The position numbers and the translations under genes are program-made. DNA of 64,000 nucleotides from Plumapathes pennacea (taxonomy: Eukaryota; Cnidaria; Anthozoa; Antipatharia; Myriopathidae). Location: positions 21,014,331 to 21,078,330 of the forward strand of contig OZ038465.1 in NCBI GenBank assembly GCA_964036295.1. The letters are read 5' to 3'. The notes under the pieces are model-generated. The model was given only the letters and a program-made list of their open reading frames with translations. It did not search any database and had not been told where the DNA came from. Below are positions 1 through 9,568 of this stretch, piece by piece. How positions within the stretch are numbered: position 1 is the first letter of the stretch; each line of letters begins with the position of its first letter.

Positions 1-3000
1 TTGTCAAGTTCTTTGGGGAAAGTGAACGAAAAATGAATACGGAGGATTTCTTCGCTATTTTTGCAGCTTTCCTGGCGAATTTTGAGGTAGGAATAATATT
101 TACGTAGTTCATTTCAGGCCATTAAATTATTTAACTTCACAACTGGAGGATTATGCCGGTGTAATAATTGTACATTGTTTTCTATTTCCTGACTCAGAGA
201 GCTCAAATGGAAAACGGAAAAGCCAGGCAAATGGAAGAAGATAAGGCAAAGAGAGAGAAACAAAGACTGGTTTGTTGATTTGAATTACGCTTGTTGCAAA
301 CTCAGGGTGATACAGTTATCCTTGCATACAAAGTTCAAAGAACATATTTGGTGGATTAGAGTAGTTTGTTGCTTCCACCCATTCAGCTTCACCGGTCACG
401 TGGTCTGAAGTGGAAAAACAAGGGTTGCCAAAATTGGGCACGCAAGCACTACATGGACGAAATCAACCATATATCTGATAAATGATAATGATAACGTGAT
501 TGATTCCATAGATTTAATGCTTGAGTGCGATACTTTGGCGTCTGTTTGTTTACCCAGTTCAGACCACGTGACCGTGAACTGCATGTGGCATTACGTGGAT
601 TTTAGAAGAAACGCAATATTTTGCTTAAGTATTTGAAAACTGGCATACTTATTTGCTCAATGTGAAATAACAAGCCTCTCTTCAGAGTTGATTGACGACT
701 GAGGCTGACAGTGTCCTGGCTACAGCTCCTGTTACTTGGACCTACTTTTGTTTATACAAACAAGATATATCTGAATGTAATTCAGTAGTGGCCACTCTTA
801 GACCACAGCAAAGCTGAAAACATCTCACTTATTATCTGTACTTTTAGGAACGTCAAATGTCAAAGGAAGCCAGAGCAAGAACCATGAGTGATCCAGAATC
901 GGACCTTAAAGACGAACTGACAAAGAGCTTCGAGGCCGCAGCTTTAAAACGCCGCGTACAGAGCGCTGGCGCGGCCGTGAGCGACGGTGAAGCTAATGGT
1001 GACGTGTTTCTGGTTTCTTCTTCGGCAAGCGGAACATTAAATGAAGTATTTGCAGTTGCGCCGGTAGAGCATAAAACTGCGAAGCATAGTGATGCTGCGG
1101 AAAAAAGGAAAATTTGGCCTAAGAGTGACTCAACAGAAAAGGCAATCGTTCCGTCCGTTGCTAGTACGGCACAAGTTTCGCCCTTGCGTCCAGAAACTGT
1201 CGCAGACTTTCCACGTTTGCCGAGCCCTCAAAGTAAAGTTGCCCCACTCCCTCAGAACAAGCCATGGACTGTAGTTAAAATAAAGCAGGGCCCGGATGTT
1301 AAGGAGAAACCTGAGCTGAAACCTAAGCCTGTTCAGGGTCCTGCCGTTCAGAAGAAACCGCCTCCTACCAAACCAAAGTCGCCAAAGACACTAAATAGCA
1401 AGGATATGGAAAAGCCAAAGGTAGTGCCCCTGAAGGCTGACCTGCAAATGTCATCAAGTGAATATCAGGAAATTGGGCGGACTAAGGAAGCTGGCAGTGC
1501 TGTTGTTGCTTCCGGTAGAGGGAGTGTCAAGAGCAGAGCTTCGAAATTTGATGGTACCGGGGCAGTTGTGGTTTACGCCAAACCAGACATGTCCAAGAAG
1601 ACAAACAGGACAAGCCCTGCCCGAGAAGAACCTCGGGTGAGCAAGGAAGTAGAGGATCAGAGTGAGGAAGAAGCCCCTCCAACGCCAGAACGTCTATACC
1701 TGGACGATATTTCGCCAACCACCGCTGGCCTGGACTCTCCACCATATAAAGATGCAGGTCCGCCAAGTTTCAAGCCACCACCTCCTCCAGTGATGAATAA
1801 GCAGCCACAGAAAGAGAAAGGGCATCTGCCCGCTCAACCGTTAGTACCGTCCAACACCTTCCAAGCACATAATTATCCACCATCAATCCGCCCTCAGCCT
1901 CCAGCTGCTATAACTGCAGAACGAAGGCGCAAAGATCAACCTCCCGCACCACCGAGTCCATTTCAAGACAGGAAGTCCTCTCCAAGGAGTGATGATCCTC
2001 CCAGTTTTAAACCACCTCCACCACCAAAGATAGTAGACGGCTATGAAGAAGTTATACTGAAGAAAACACCTGCAGCTCTGAACTCCGAAGATCCTTACTC
2101 GAGTGTAGACGTTCCCCTTCCTTCTGTTGACATGTACTCATCAGTGGATATCGTTAGCCAGGTAAAGGCCACTGCCAAACAGGCCCCCTCTAGTGATAGT
2201 GATTACGAAGAAGTCATTACTCGAAAAGCACCAGTGAAGCCTGCGCCTTACCAACGCAAGTCAGAGCGGCTAAAGCAAGAAGGATATCCATTCTCAGCAG
2301 TGGAGGACAAAAAGACTCCCCCTGAGGGTTCTTCGTTCCCAACCCAGGATGTAATCAACACCAATTTTTCAGTTACTTCACCTGCATATTCAGAGGTAAG
2401 AAAGTCTTCCAGATCCCCTTCTCCTCTTTCGTCTCGCTCCAAGTCAGGCATAGCAAAGCCGCCGCCTCCACCCAGGATATCATCAATTAAGGGCGATGAG
2501 ACTCTCTCAAGAGAAAGTAGTAGGTCACCTTCACCGTCACGTTACGAGTTATTAAACTCTGTCGGTGTCCCTGAGGAATTTAACGACAACAACAACGTAA
2601 TTTTTAATGAAGATACCTCAATGAAAAGCCCGGCCCTTGAAAATCCAGCCCGGCGAAAAAAACCCACAAGAGGAGAGGAGAATAGTATGAACTCCAAGTA
2701 TACTATGAAATCGGACATGATACCTGAGAGAGGTGCCGACCCGATACTGTACTCGGCAAGTACTAAGCCTTCAGTTATGCCAAAGTCCTCAAACTTGGCC
2801 TTCGTGCCCAGAGTGTCCAATACTGGCCGTTATAACTCACCATCTCTGAACGGTCTGGGCTCGGTTGCTGTAGTACCTCCACCACCGATAGACTTTGAAT
2901 TTGAAGGCAGCCGTGTTGACAATCCCACACGTGGGGATACACTCGGATTTTCTGTTGTCCCTCCACCACCGAGAGATGATGGGCCGGAAAGCGAGTACAA

Positions 3001-3352
3001 CCCCAAGTCGGTTAATGGGTTACGTGGCTTAAGGTCTGACGTTTCGCGATCTTCAGACCTCCCCATCCCAGTCGTTCCACCCCCACCACCCATGGGACCA
3101 CCGCCTTTAATACCCAGTCAGGACCTGACTGACTTTGACTTCGACATTATCCCCTCACCACGTTTGGACAACAACGCATATCCGAGATCCGTTCCACCGA
3201 TCGATGATGCACAGGGTGGCTCTGAGGAGGAAGACATCTTACCGCCCCCTCCCCTCCCTCCTACGGGGCGGTATGGCGTTGTACATCCACCACCTGCGTT
3301 TGGAGAAGAAAGGCTTCAGCCCCTCGTGCCTCCCCTGCGAAAACAGAGATAA
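1..3352 (+). CDS. Formin, 3' end of gene (FH2 C-terminus, coiled coil, long proline-rich tail); 5' part outside window
   Basis: Formins nucleate and elongate unbranched actin filaments through the FH2 domain. Three exons are visible, all in phase 0: 1-86 (partial), 198-269 and 848-3352. The first reads KFFGESERKMNTEDFF..., the ending of FH2 domains of the DAAM/FMNL/diaphanous type, up to a GT donor at 87. The second, after a CAG acceptor, encodes 24 charged residues (EEDKAKREKQRL) and ends at a GTTTGT donor. The third starts at 848 after a TTTTAG acceptor with ERQMSKEARARTM and continues the coiled coil without a gap. It ends at TAA 3350-3352. The reading frame stays open across all three joins, which supports the splicing. 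The subfamily cannot be fixed from this fragment. The FH1 and regulatory N-terminus lie upstream of the window. The splice model is read by eye, with no transcript evidence. Confidence 0.82.
848..3352 (+). CDS. Terminal formin exon: coiled coil plus about 800-residue proline-rich, disordered tail
   Basis: This exon has 834 codons. The first 45 residues are helical and charged, with a basic LKRR stretch that could be a DAD-like segment (weak). The rest is low complexity and rich in P, S and K. It contains two copies of PPSFKPPPPP, three VVPPPP blocks near the end, PPPPLPP close to the stop, and tyrosine motifs YEEVI (twice), YSSVD (twice) and YSEV between about residues 395 and 515. Proline runs of this kind bind SH3, WW or profilin. 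pYEEV/I is the classical Src-family SH2 ligand, so a signalling-scaffold role is possible (inference). Formins normally carry the proline-rich FH1 before FH2; a proline-rich extension this long after FH2 is less usual. Confidence 0.85.
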   Translation, partial: ERQMSKEARARTMSDPESDLKDELTKSFEAAALKRRVQSAGAAVSDGEANGDVFLVSSSASGTLNEVFAVAPVEHKTAKHSDAAEKRKIWPKSDSTEKAIVPSVASTAQVSPLRPETVADFPRLPSPQSKVAPLPQNKPWTVVKIKQGPDVKEKPELKPKPVQGPAVQKKPPPTKPKSPKTLNSKDMEKPKVVPLKADLQMSSSEYQEIGRTKEAGSAVVASGRGSVKSRASKFDGTGAVVVYAKPDMSKKTNRTSPAREEPRVSKEVEDQSEEEAPPTPERLYLDDISPTTAGLDSPPYKDAGPPSFKPPPPPVMNKQPQKEKGHLPAQPLVPSNTFQAHNYPPSIRPQPPAAITAERRRKDQPPAPPSPFQDRKSSPRSDDPPSFKPPPPPKIVDGYEEVILKKTPAALNSEDPYSSVDVPLPSVDMYSSVDIVSQVKATAKQAPSSDSDYEEVITRKAPVKPAPYQRKSERLKQEGYPFSAVEDKKTPPEGSSFPTQDVINTNFSVTSPAYSEVRKSSRSPSPLSSRSKSGIAKPPPPPRISSIKGDETLSRESSRSPSPSRYELLNSVGVPEEFNDNNNVIFNEDTSMKSPALENPARRKKPTRGEENSMNSKYTMKSDMIPERGADPILYSASTKPSVMPKSSNLAFVPRVSNTGRYNSPSLNGLGSVAVVPPPPIDFEFEGSRVDNPTRGDTLGFSVVPPPPRDDGPESEYNPKSVNGLRGLRSDVSRSSDLPIPVVPPPPPMGPPPLIPSQDLTDFDFDIIPSPRLDNNAYPRSVPPIDDAQGGSEEEDILPPPPLPPTGRYGVVHPPPAFGEERLQPLVPPLRKQR

Positions 3353-3435
3353 CATCCACTTGGCAATGTCGTGCGCTGGCTTGCGTACAATTTTATCCAT
3401 ATCGAGCATCAGACAACCGTTTTTTTCAGGACGAG

Positions 3436-3441
3436 AATAAA
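3436..3441 (+). promoter_or_regulatory. Poly(A) signal AATAAA for the formin gene
   Basis: A canonical AATAAA lies 84 bp after the formin stop codon on the same strand. No other AATAAA lies between the stop and this site. Confidence 0.5.
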
Positions 3442-4312
3442 CGGAAGAATAATAGCATGAACATGACGTTAGGGAAGTCCATTTGTTTCTACATTTGCAA
3501 TACATCGTACTATTTCGTAGTTTGCCCTGAGTGGAGTTTTCGAGGAAAGAGGTAAATGAATAGCCCATTGTATAGACATCTTGTAACTCGCTAAACACGA
3601 CGTCAGGAAATCAATGTGTTTCTACATTTGCTATATTGTACTATTTTGTAGCTTGCCCTGGACGGTTTCTAACCCAACGTAAATATCATTTGGATGCAGC
3701 CCCCACGTCAACGAAAGCACATGTCAGCACATTTTGGCTTTGCTCGTGTATATAAATGTTCGTGTTAGACAAACGGTCCTGCAAGCGACGTCAAGGCCAC
3801 AAATATTTGTAATTAACGTTTAGGGTAACATTTTACTGCCAATTTTATTAGCTTGAGTTCGAGCGAAGGTGGCCTTTAGACGTTTCGCACTTAACCTGTA
3901 TTCACAGGTTTTGTGTTTTATACCATGAAAGACTGTCATGCCAAAAGGAGTTTTACCAGGTTTAACAACAGATCGGTTGTGTCGTACAAGACAGTTGTGT
4001 CTCGATGAAGTTACTTTTTCCAAAATCATGTAAGGTACATTTTTATCAGGACTTTATTTGTATAGATTTCTCATTTAGTCCAATCCGAAAGTTTTGGTAG
4101 CCGTTACACGGTTTTTTCCGTTTGCGTGAAATTTAATTCACTTTTATTTATCTCGCCAGTCCCTCATAATAGGGAAATGGTAACAAAGTCTTTTATAACG
4201 CACGGCCTAATTATATTTCCCAATCTTTGTTTTGAGGTATAATTTTTTTGTCAAATTATGGGTAATATCGCTTGCAGTATTACGACCTTTTATGTAAAGT
4301 GACTTCGGTGTT
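3442..4312. other. Intergenic, no gene seen
   Basis: This is AT-rich sequence between the formin 3' end and a foldback element. A near-duplicated phrase, cattttgtag/tttcgtagcttgccctg, occurs around 3515 and 3645. Nothing else can be supported. Confidence 0.5.
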
Positions 4313-4864
4313 TTTTCGGGCGCACTCGTCCATGACAAACTTTGGAACATAACTTTTTTGGCTTTAATGCGATTTCTATAAAACTTTAAGAAACGTTGCT
4401 GCTATCATTCACCAATAATATGGTAAAATTTGATTTAACTGGGAAAAATATTTCGGTAACAGCTTAGTGAGCAGCACTTTTTCAACAAAATCGCACCTAG
4501 TGAAAACTTTTGCTGATTTATTTATTTATTTTTTAATTATTGCCCTCCAAGTTTAAGGAAAATCGTCGGAGTAGGAGAAAATTTCATTGCGAAATTTAAA
4601 TGGCCTTATTACCTCCACTCTTCTGTTTCGACGATTTTTCTAAAACTTGGTATATAAGCTGATTCCAGAAATTTAACAAAATATACCAGCAATACTTTTC
4701 ACTGGGTGCGATTTTTGTTCAAAAAGTGCTGTCCACTTAAGCTATAATATCACTGAAAATAAGTTTCCCCAGTTAAATCGAATTATATCATATTATTGCT
4801 GAATGGTAGCTGCAACGTTTCTCAAAGTTTTATAGGAATGGATATGGACGAGTGCGCCCGAAAA
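4313..4864. mobile_element. Foldback/MITE-like inverted repeat, arms about 250 bp
   Basis: The left end (tttttcgggcgcactcgtcc) is repeated inverted at the right end just before 4864. The arms continue inward with matching blocks: actttaagaaacg against cgtttctcaaagt, and the aaaatcgtcg region against cgacgattttt. The centre is near 4590. No ORF lies inside, and I could not settle a clean target duplication. Confidence 0.75.
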
Positions 4865-6839
4865 GATGAGAAAAGCGAGAGTAGTCGTAATTCTAACAAA
4901 TTGAATATATTTCAATAACCTGGTGTGTCCGCCATTTTCAATTTCTACAACTGAGCGTGTAAATACAGTGTGTTTGCATATGTGCTTTTACTATTTTTAA
5001 TAAAAAGAAGCGAATGTGCCCCAGTCGAGTTTACTTTGTTGGCTGCAGTTAATTTAATCTGGCAAAATGAATAGTACAATGCGAGCACAGGCAACTGAGA
5101 GGAAAACGTTAAAAACAACAGTTTTCAGGAAATGGATCTCGAAACAACTTCTACTCCATTTTTCAATGTTAAAAGGTTGCTCGTTCAGGATAAGAATTAG
5201 GGAGCTTAAGCAAACTAGGACGGCGACGGAAACGCGAAGAACCAGTCCGCATTCCTTGTCTTCATCACTTTGTCTACTCTTAAAATGCTCAAATTTGTTC
5301 CGTTTTTGCCGAAGTTCTATTGGTTTCATCGTCTCTTACTAAGAAGAACGACTGTCGTAATTTTTAAAAACGTCGTCCACGTCCTGACAACAGCCTAGAA
5401 AAGAAGCATTTGGAGTCCCACGCGAGAGCACGACGAGCCCAAGATCGTGTAAATTTCACGTATTCACGTGCGCCTTTTGTCTTCTGCAATGAGTTTTATT
5501 GTTTCACCGACGTTGCCGTCGTCCTCTCCCGTCCTGGTGCTTAAGCTCTCTGTTGTCAATGTAAAAGATGTAGTCCAACGTATATCAATTGATACTCAAT
5601 CGCCTGGTCCTTGTTATTCAGTAACTATTACCTCTTTAATCGTTGGTAATAATTCTTTTGTGTTGTGCTTTATATGTTGCAATTCAAGTTTCACTCGTTG
5701 GCAGTAACTTCGAAAAGGACCTTTTTCAATTAAATGTTATTTGGTTCTTTATGCTGGCGTGATCATCAGCATCTTTGAGGGTGCCCCCGAACACACTCAC
5801 CTTGGAAAATGATTGGCTCTGGATGAAATTGAGGAAAAATAAATTATTGTTAAACAAATTCGCTAGTTTCCGCGGCAGTTATGCCTGACATCTATTGCGC
5901 ATAGTACACGAGCAACTGCCAATCATTGATGTGTCAATTCATAATCACAAGTATACTCAGAAAAGACACCCGGTGCGCAGCTTGAAGAAAAAACGCTCTG
6001 CCTTAGGAGTTTCAAGCGTGACTTAAATATTTTCTTAGGAAAATATGGAGATCCCTTTCACATCAATTTTCTCAAACTTTAAGATTGCCTTTTGAGATTA
6101 AAGTACTTCTTTGCACTCACAACAAACAAACAAATCGTTGGAAACTCAACAATCTGGCCATCCTAGTACAACTACGAGTTTACTGTTTCTTTTGTGCGAC
6201 TAAAGCACTTTCTTTTCTTTGTATATCAATCTCAAAGATAATCTTCGACACAGTTTACAGTTTTCCAACTTTCCCCATGGAGTACAAATTGCGTCATTCT
6301 GTGCTTCCAATCCTGACTGTCATCTTCGAACTGCAAAGCAACATGTGTTCCCACCCAGAGATCCCTCGGGAACATTAATGACTTGGTGGTCGCTTATGCG
6401 TTCGCTTCAAGGCCGCAGACAGTTCGAAAAAAGTCAGGTTATTTTGGACCTTTGTGAAAAAGTCCGCCAGAGCATTTTTTATTACCAAACCGGATGTTTT
6501 TCGAAATGTTCTGAGTTCTGAGTAGTTCGTTTACTTTTATCATACAAACGGGTAAAAATTGTTATTGGATTTGTAGGCAATGTAGGAAATTAAAAAAAGA
6601 ATGTGCTTTGTGGTAAAAGGATCCACAAATTGATTGTTGGGTCGTTAGCAACCAAATGACCACGTCATTTTGACGGGCGTCAGGATCTGCACATTGTGCA
6701 CGTTCCTAATAAGATGTTATTTACCAACCTTTGATTCGATATCAGAGGATTGATTGGTCATGTTTTAATATCAGGCACGACCATTTAAAACTAAAAGTAA
6801 ACGTTGTTTCTCTTATCTGACGAGATATGCAGTTAACTT
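4865..6839. other. Intergenic, no gene seen
   Basis: Open frames up to about 100 codons occur on both strands (for example around 5060-5340 and 6085-6520), but they have no recognisable domain, splice sites or conserved pattern, so they are not called. Confidence 0.5.
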
Positions 6840-7092
6840 TTACACACAAGTACCGAGCAATTCAGTGGCCACACTCGAGTTGTTTAACGAAGTCAATTAC
6901 CTCATTGCATATCACGTGATAATCTGCACCAATCACCGTGTGCAGATTCGTAACCCAGAAAACTAATAACATGACGAAAAAGACACGGCGTGTGATTTTA
7001 AGCTCGACGGGCCACGCCCGCGAGCAAAAATATGACGAAGAAAAAGACACGGTCTCCAATCCTAAGCTCGTCGGGGCGTTGCCCCAACGAGC
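6840..7092 (-). mobile_element. Helitron/Helentron-like repeat, 5' terminal part
   Basis: Read on the - strand, it starts with a perfect hairpin at 7066-7092 (GCTCGT...ACGAGC arms around GGGGC/GCCCC). It continues through the block containing gattggt...tcacgtg...gacg, shared with copies near 15240-15394, 28651-28850, 31400-31505 and 42009-42185. It stops near 6840 in the phrase acttgtgtgtaaaagttaac. It is a 5' fragment only; the 3' hairpin end is missing. Confidence 0.6.
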
Positions 7093-8103
7093 AATTAGTC
7101 CAAGTCTAGCTCGAATTCCTACTCAAACTCAAACTCGAATCCAAACTCGAGGGATTATTACTCCCTTGTTCACTCGGAAGTCGCCCGGCACTGTTCACTG
7201 TTTCCATTGATTTTTAATTAATTTTGATCAATTGATATACTTTCAAGTGTAAAAGTCCACTTTACTCATGTTGTCATTTTATCAACGGCAGCGGCACTTG
7301 AATGTGCGATATTCCTCCGATCCAGGCCGAATCCTCCGATTCCTCCGATCCAGGCCGAATCGAATCGAATGTAAGACGAATCATTACAAGGATGACCTGT
7401 TCAGCATATAAATACGATTACTATGACACAAATCGTACGTGAGGTCGTAGCCATGGAAACGTCACTCTGCTTCAAGAAATTTTCTCTGTGGTAACAAATA
7501 TAAAGCACATACGGATTATGATAACTTTTCTAAAAATTGAACTTATACTACCTGTCTTTCAGATGGACAATTTTCACTGAATTTTCATTGAAATTTTCTG
7601 TTCGCTGCAAGCGATTGCAAGTTTTTAATCTAATTATATGATGCAACCTGTAATTATAATTTTTGCCACCTGTGGTCACAATCCTAAAATATGAATAAGT
7701 TTTTGTATATAACTTGAAAACAATCTCAGGCAGCGCATTTTTAAGACAATTTTCAAGCGCACAGCTCCTACATGTTCGCAACTTGTTAATCAACAGTGGC
7801 GTGTATCATCAACCCATCCGTCGAATGCCAGTAAAAAAAGAGGTTTTTATTCAAGATCACAAAACGACCGCAGTCATTTTGGGTTTGACCGTCGATCGAT
7901 TTCTTTTCGCTTATACGTATTCCAGTTCAGTCAAGCGATCACTGGCGGGCTTCGTTTAAAAGACCTCGTTGATTTCTGGAAGCACTCAATCAAGATCGGC
8001 AAAGGTGTTTCAAGGCACAGTATTCACCCTCTTACAGCCACACTATCGGTTTTTACACGGAAAAAGCTCTGATATTTTGCCGTCCAGTAGCACTGATAAC
8101 AAA
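7093..8103. other. Intergenic; short CCTCCGATCCAGGCCGAAT duplication near 7313-7366
   Basis: Apart from the duplicated 18-20 bp phrase there is no feature I can support. The region immediately upstream of 8104 would contain the promoter and 5' UTR of the small membrane-protein gene. Confidence 0.4.
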
Positions 8104-8439
8104 ATGGACAATCACCCTCCAATCTACGATGGCAATTTGCCCTTTTATATGGCAGAGTCTTGGGAAGGACTGTTTGACGACTGCGGGTACCGGTTCGCTT
8201 CTACTGCACTGGTTGGTGGTGTCGCCATCTTAGTAAACATCATCGTCTATTACATATTGAGTCTCTTCAAATGGCTCATTATCAAATACTTGATACCAGA
8301 AGATTTACGGTTAATAGTGGACTTGCTATTTGGAGGAATCAATCTCACTCTTACAGGTGCCACGGCGTACGTTGCAGATAGAAGGTTGAGGTTATACTGG
8401 GCCCGCCGTAAATACGGCGACGTTTATCAGCCTCAGTGA
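8104..8439 (+). CDS. Small two-pass membrane protein, unrecognised (111 aa)
   Basis: I do not recognise the family. The ATG at 8104 is in a good animal initiation context (aacaaaATGg); the same frame is open upstream to 7969, but that extension looks like non-coding sequence. The protein has a polar N-terminus (MDNHPPIYDGNLPFY...), a long hydrophobic stretch at about residues 32-62 (VGGVAILVNIIVYYILSLF then WLIIKYLI), a second at about 69-90 (LIVDLLFGGINLTLTGATAYV), and a basic, tyrosine-rich tail (RRLRLYWARRKYGDVY). An N-L-T sequon lies in the second segment. Amino-acid use is protein-like, unlike the surrounding spurious frames. No intron is needed. It could be a single-exon host gene or one exon of a longer gene. 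Confidence 0.55.
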   Translation: MDNHPPIYDGNLPFYMAESWEGLFDDCGYRFASTALVGGVAILVNIIVYYILSLFKWLIIKYLIPEDLRLIVDLLFGGINLTLTGATAYVADRRLRLYWARRKYGDVYQPQ

Positions 8440-9158
8440 ATATTCAGTCTTCCTTACGTTAAATATTCATTGCGCCTCCTGGATAAAAGTCAAACTTGCA
8501 TCATTACCGAGGTTCACCTTGTTGAGCCAATAACTAAAGTGGTTGAGAAAGATCGACTGTATTAGATGTTATTTTGGTTCCACACGAGATACGTAATGCG
8601 GAACTGCAACGAAAGAAAGTAATATTTTCTATCGCATATCTAATCTGATACATCAAAGACAAGTCGGCAGACGTGGCCTGTGTGGTCTAGTAATCTCGCA
8701 CCGCCATCTTATTTGAACAGCTGTTTGCTTGCACATGGCAGTTTCTGACTAATCCGCACATCAAAACTTCTTTGCTTTTCAAGGTAAATGCAGATTTAAA
8801 CGCATAATTATTGTAGCTCTGTAACATAGATGTAGAAAAATATCTTTGGACACTTTGTTCAACGAGTTATTAAATCTTATGACCCATCAAGTATTTCCTC
8901 CCGCGCGTGATTGGTGGAATCGTGACACGTGACCGAATAACGTCCGCTCACGAGGGGACATTATCAGCGAACAACCCCCGCCTGGCGAACTATCGCTGTT
9001 TATTGACAATATCCGAACACAAAAATTCATTACGAGATGACTACCGAGGAGGACATGAATTCATTTGTCGAAAAGCAGTTCCAGAAAGCACCAGAGAGCT
9101 TCACAGTCCCTGCGCCGTTATTTGCGCTGCAAGAGGAAATAGTTGAAGGATAATAAAG
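8440..9158. other. Intergenic, no gene seen
   Basis: An ATTAAA near 8869 could serve the gene ending at 8439. Otherwise nothing is recognisable. Confidence 0.35.
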
Positions 9159-9316
9159 ACAATAAACTACTTTTGGCTTCGGAAATATGCACGGATAAGT
9201 GTCCTTGGACATTATCTGTTCCTCGAAGCTCACAGTTCTAACTGTTCGCTTCTCGGACCAGACAATATCCTCGGACAATTATCCTTGCTTATTTCCTCGC
9301 CAAAGTAGTTTATTGT
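9159..9316. mobile_element. Palindromic MITE, about 158 bp
   Basis: The ends are acaataaactactttt on the left and the reverse complement aaagtagtttattgt on the right. Inner matches continue (ggataa-tgtcc against ggacaattatcc; ttcctcg-gc against its complement). It lies in the 3' flank of IDUA and contributes that gene's apparent poly(A) signal. Confidence 0.7.
9309..9314 (-). promoter_or_regulatory. Likely poly(A) signal of IDUA (AATAAA on - strand)
   Basis: This is the first AATAAA downstream of the IDUA stop on the - strand, about 166 bp away. It lies inside the terminal inverted repeat of the MITE at 9159-9316. Confidence 0.45.
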
Positions 9317-9479
9317 TTATATAAAGGGTTGTTGAAAATCAAAACTACTATTAGGTTTCGCCTGCACTCTGGAGTGGTTGATTAGTTGAACCTTGTGGAT
9401 ATTGCCACTAATTTTGGCGAGGCAGTGGAGAACTCCCCCACCCCTACCCCCTCGTGTATACTGTGATTCCACTCTGACG

Positions 9480-9568
9480 TCATTCTGAATGCGTGCTGAC
9501 AGGAGCTGAGCTCTCTCCACACCTCCCCCAGTAGTCAACAGCTCGAACTTTGTACCACAAGAAATTAG
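9480..9568 (-). CDS. IDUA: IDUA exon 10 (terminal, stop at 9482-9480)
   Basis: Acceptor TCTACAG. Encodes NFLWYKVRAVDYWGRCGES then ...STHSE and TGA. VRAVDYW matches the last conserved strand of IDUA, and the phase (2 bases) completes the split Ala codon of exon 9. It lies 6.3 kb from exon 9, so a gene predictor could miss it. Confidence 0.8.

Noticed and set aside
5054-5342. Overlapping 91-codon frames on both strands
   Set aside because: No domain, no splice support, and the two strands mirror each other; likely chance frames.
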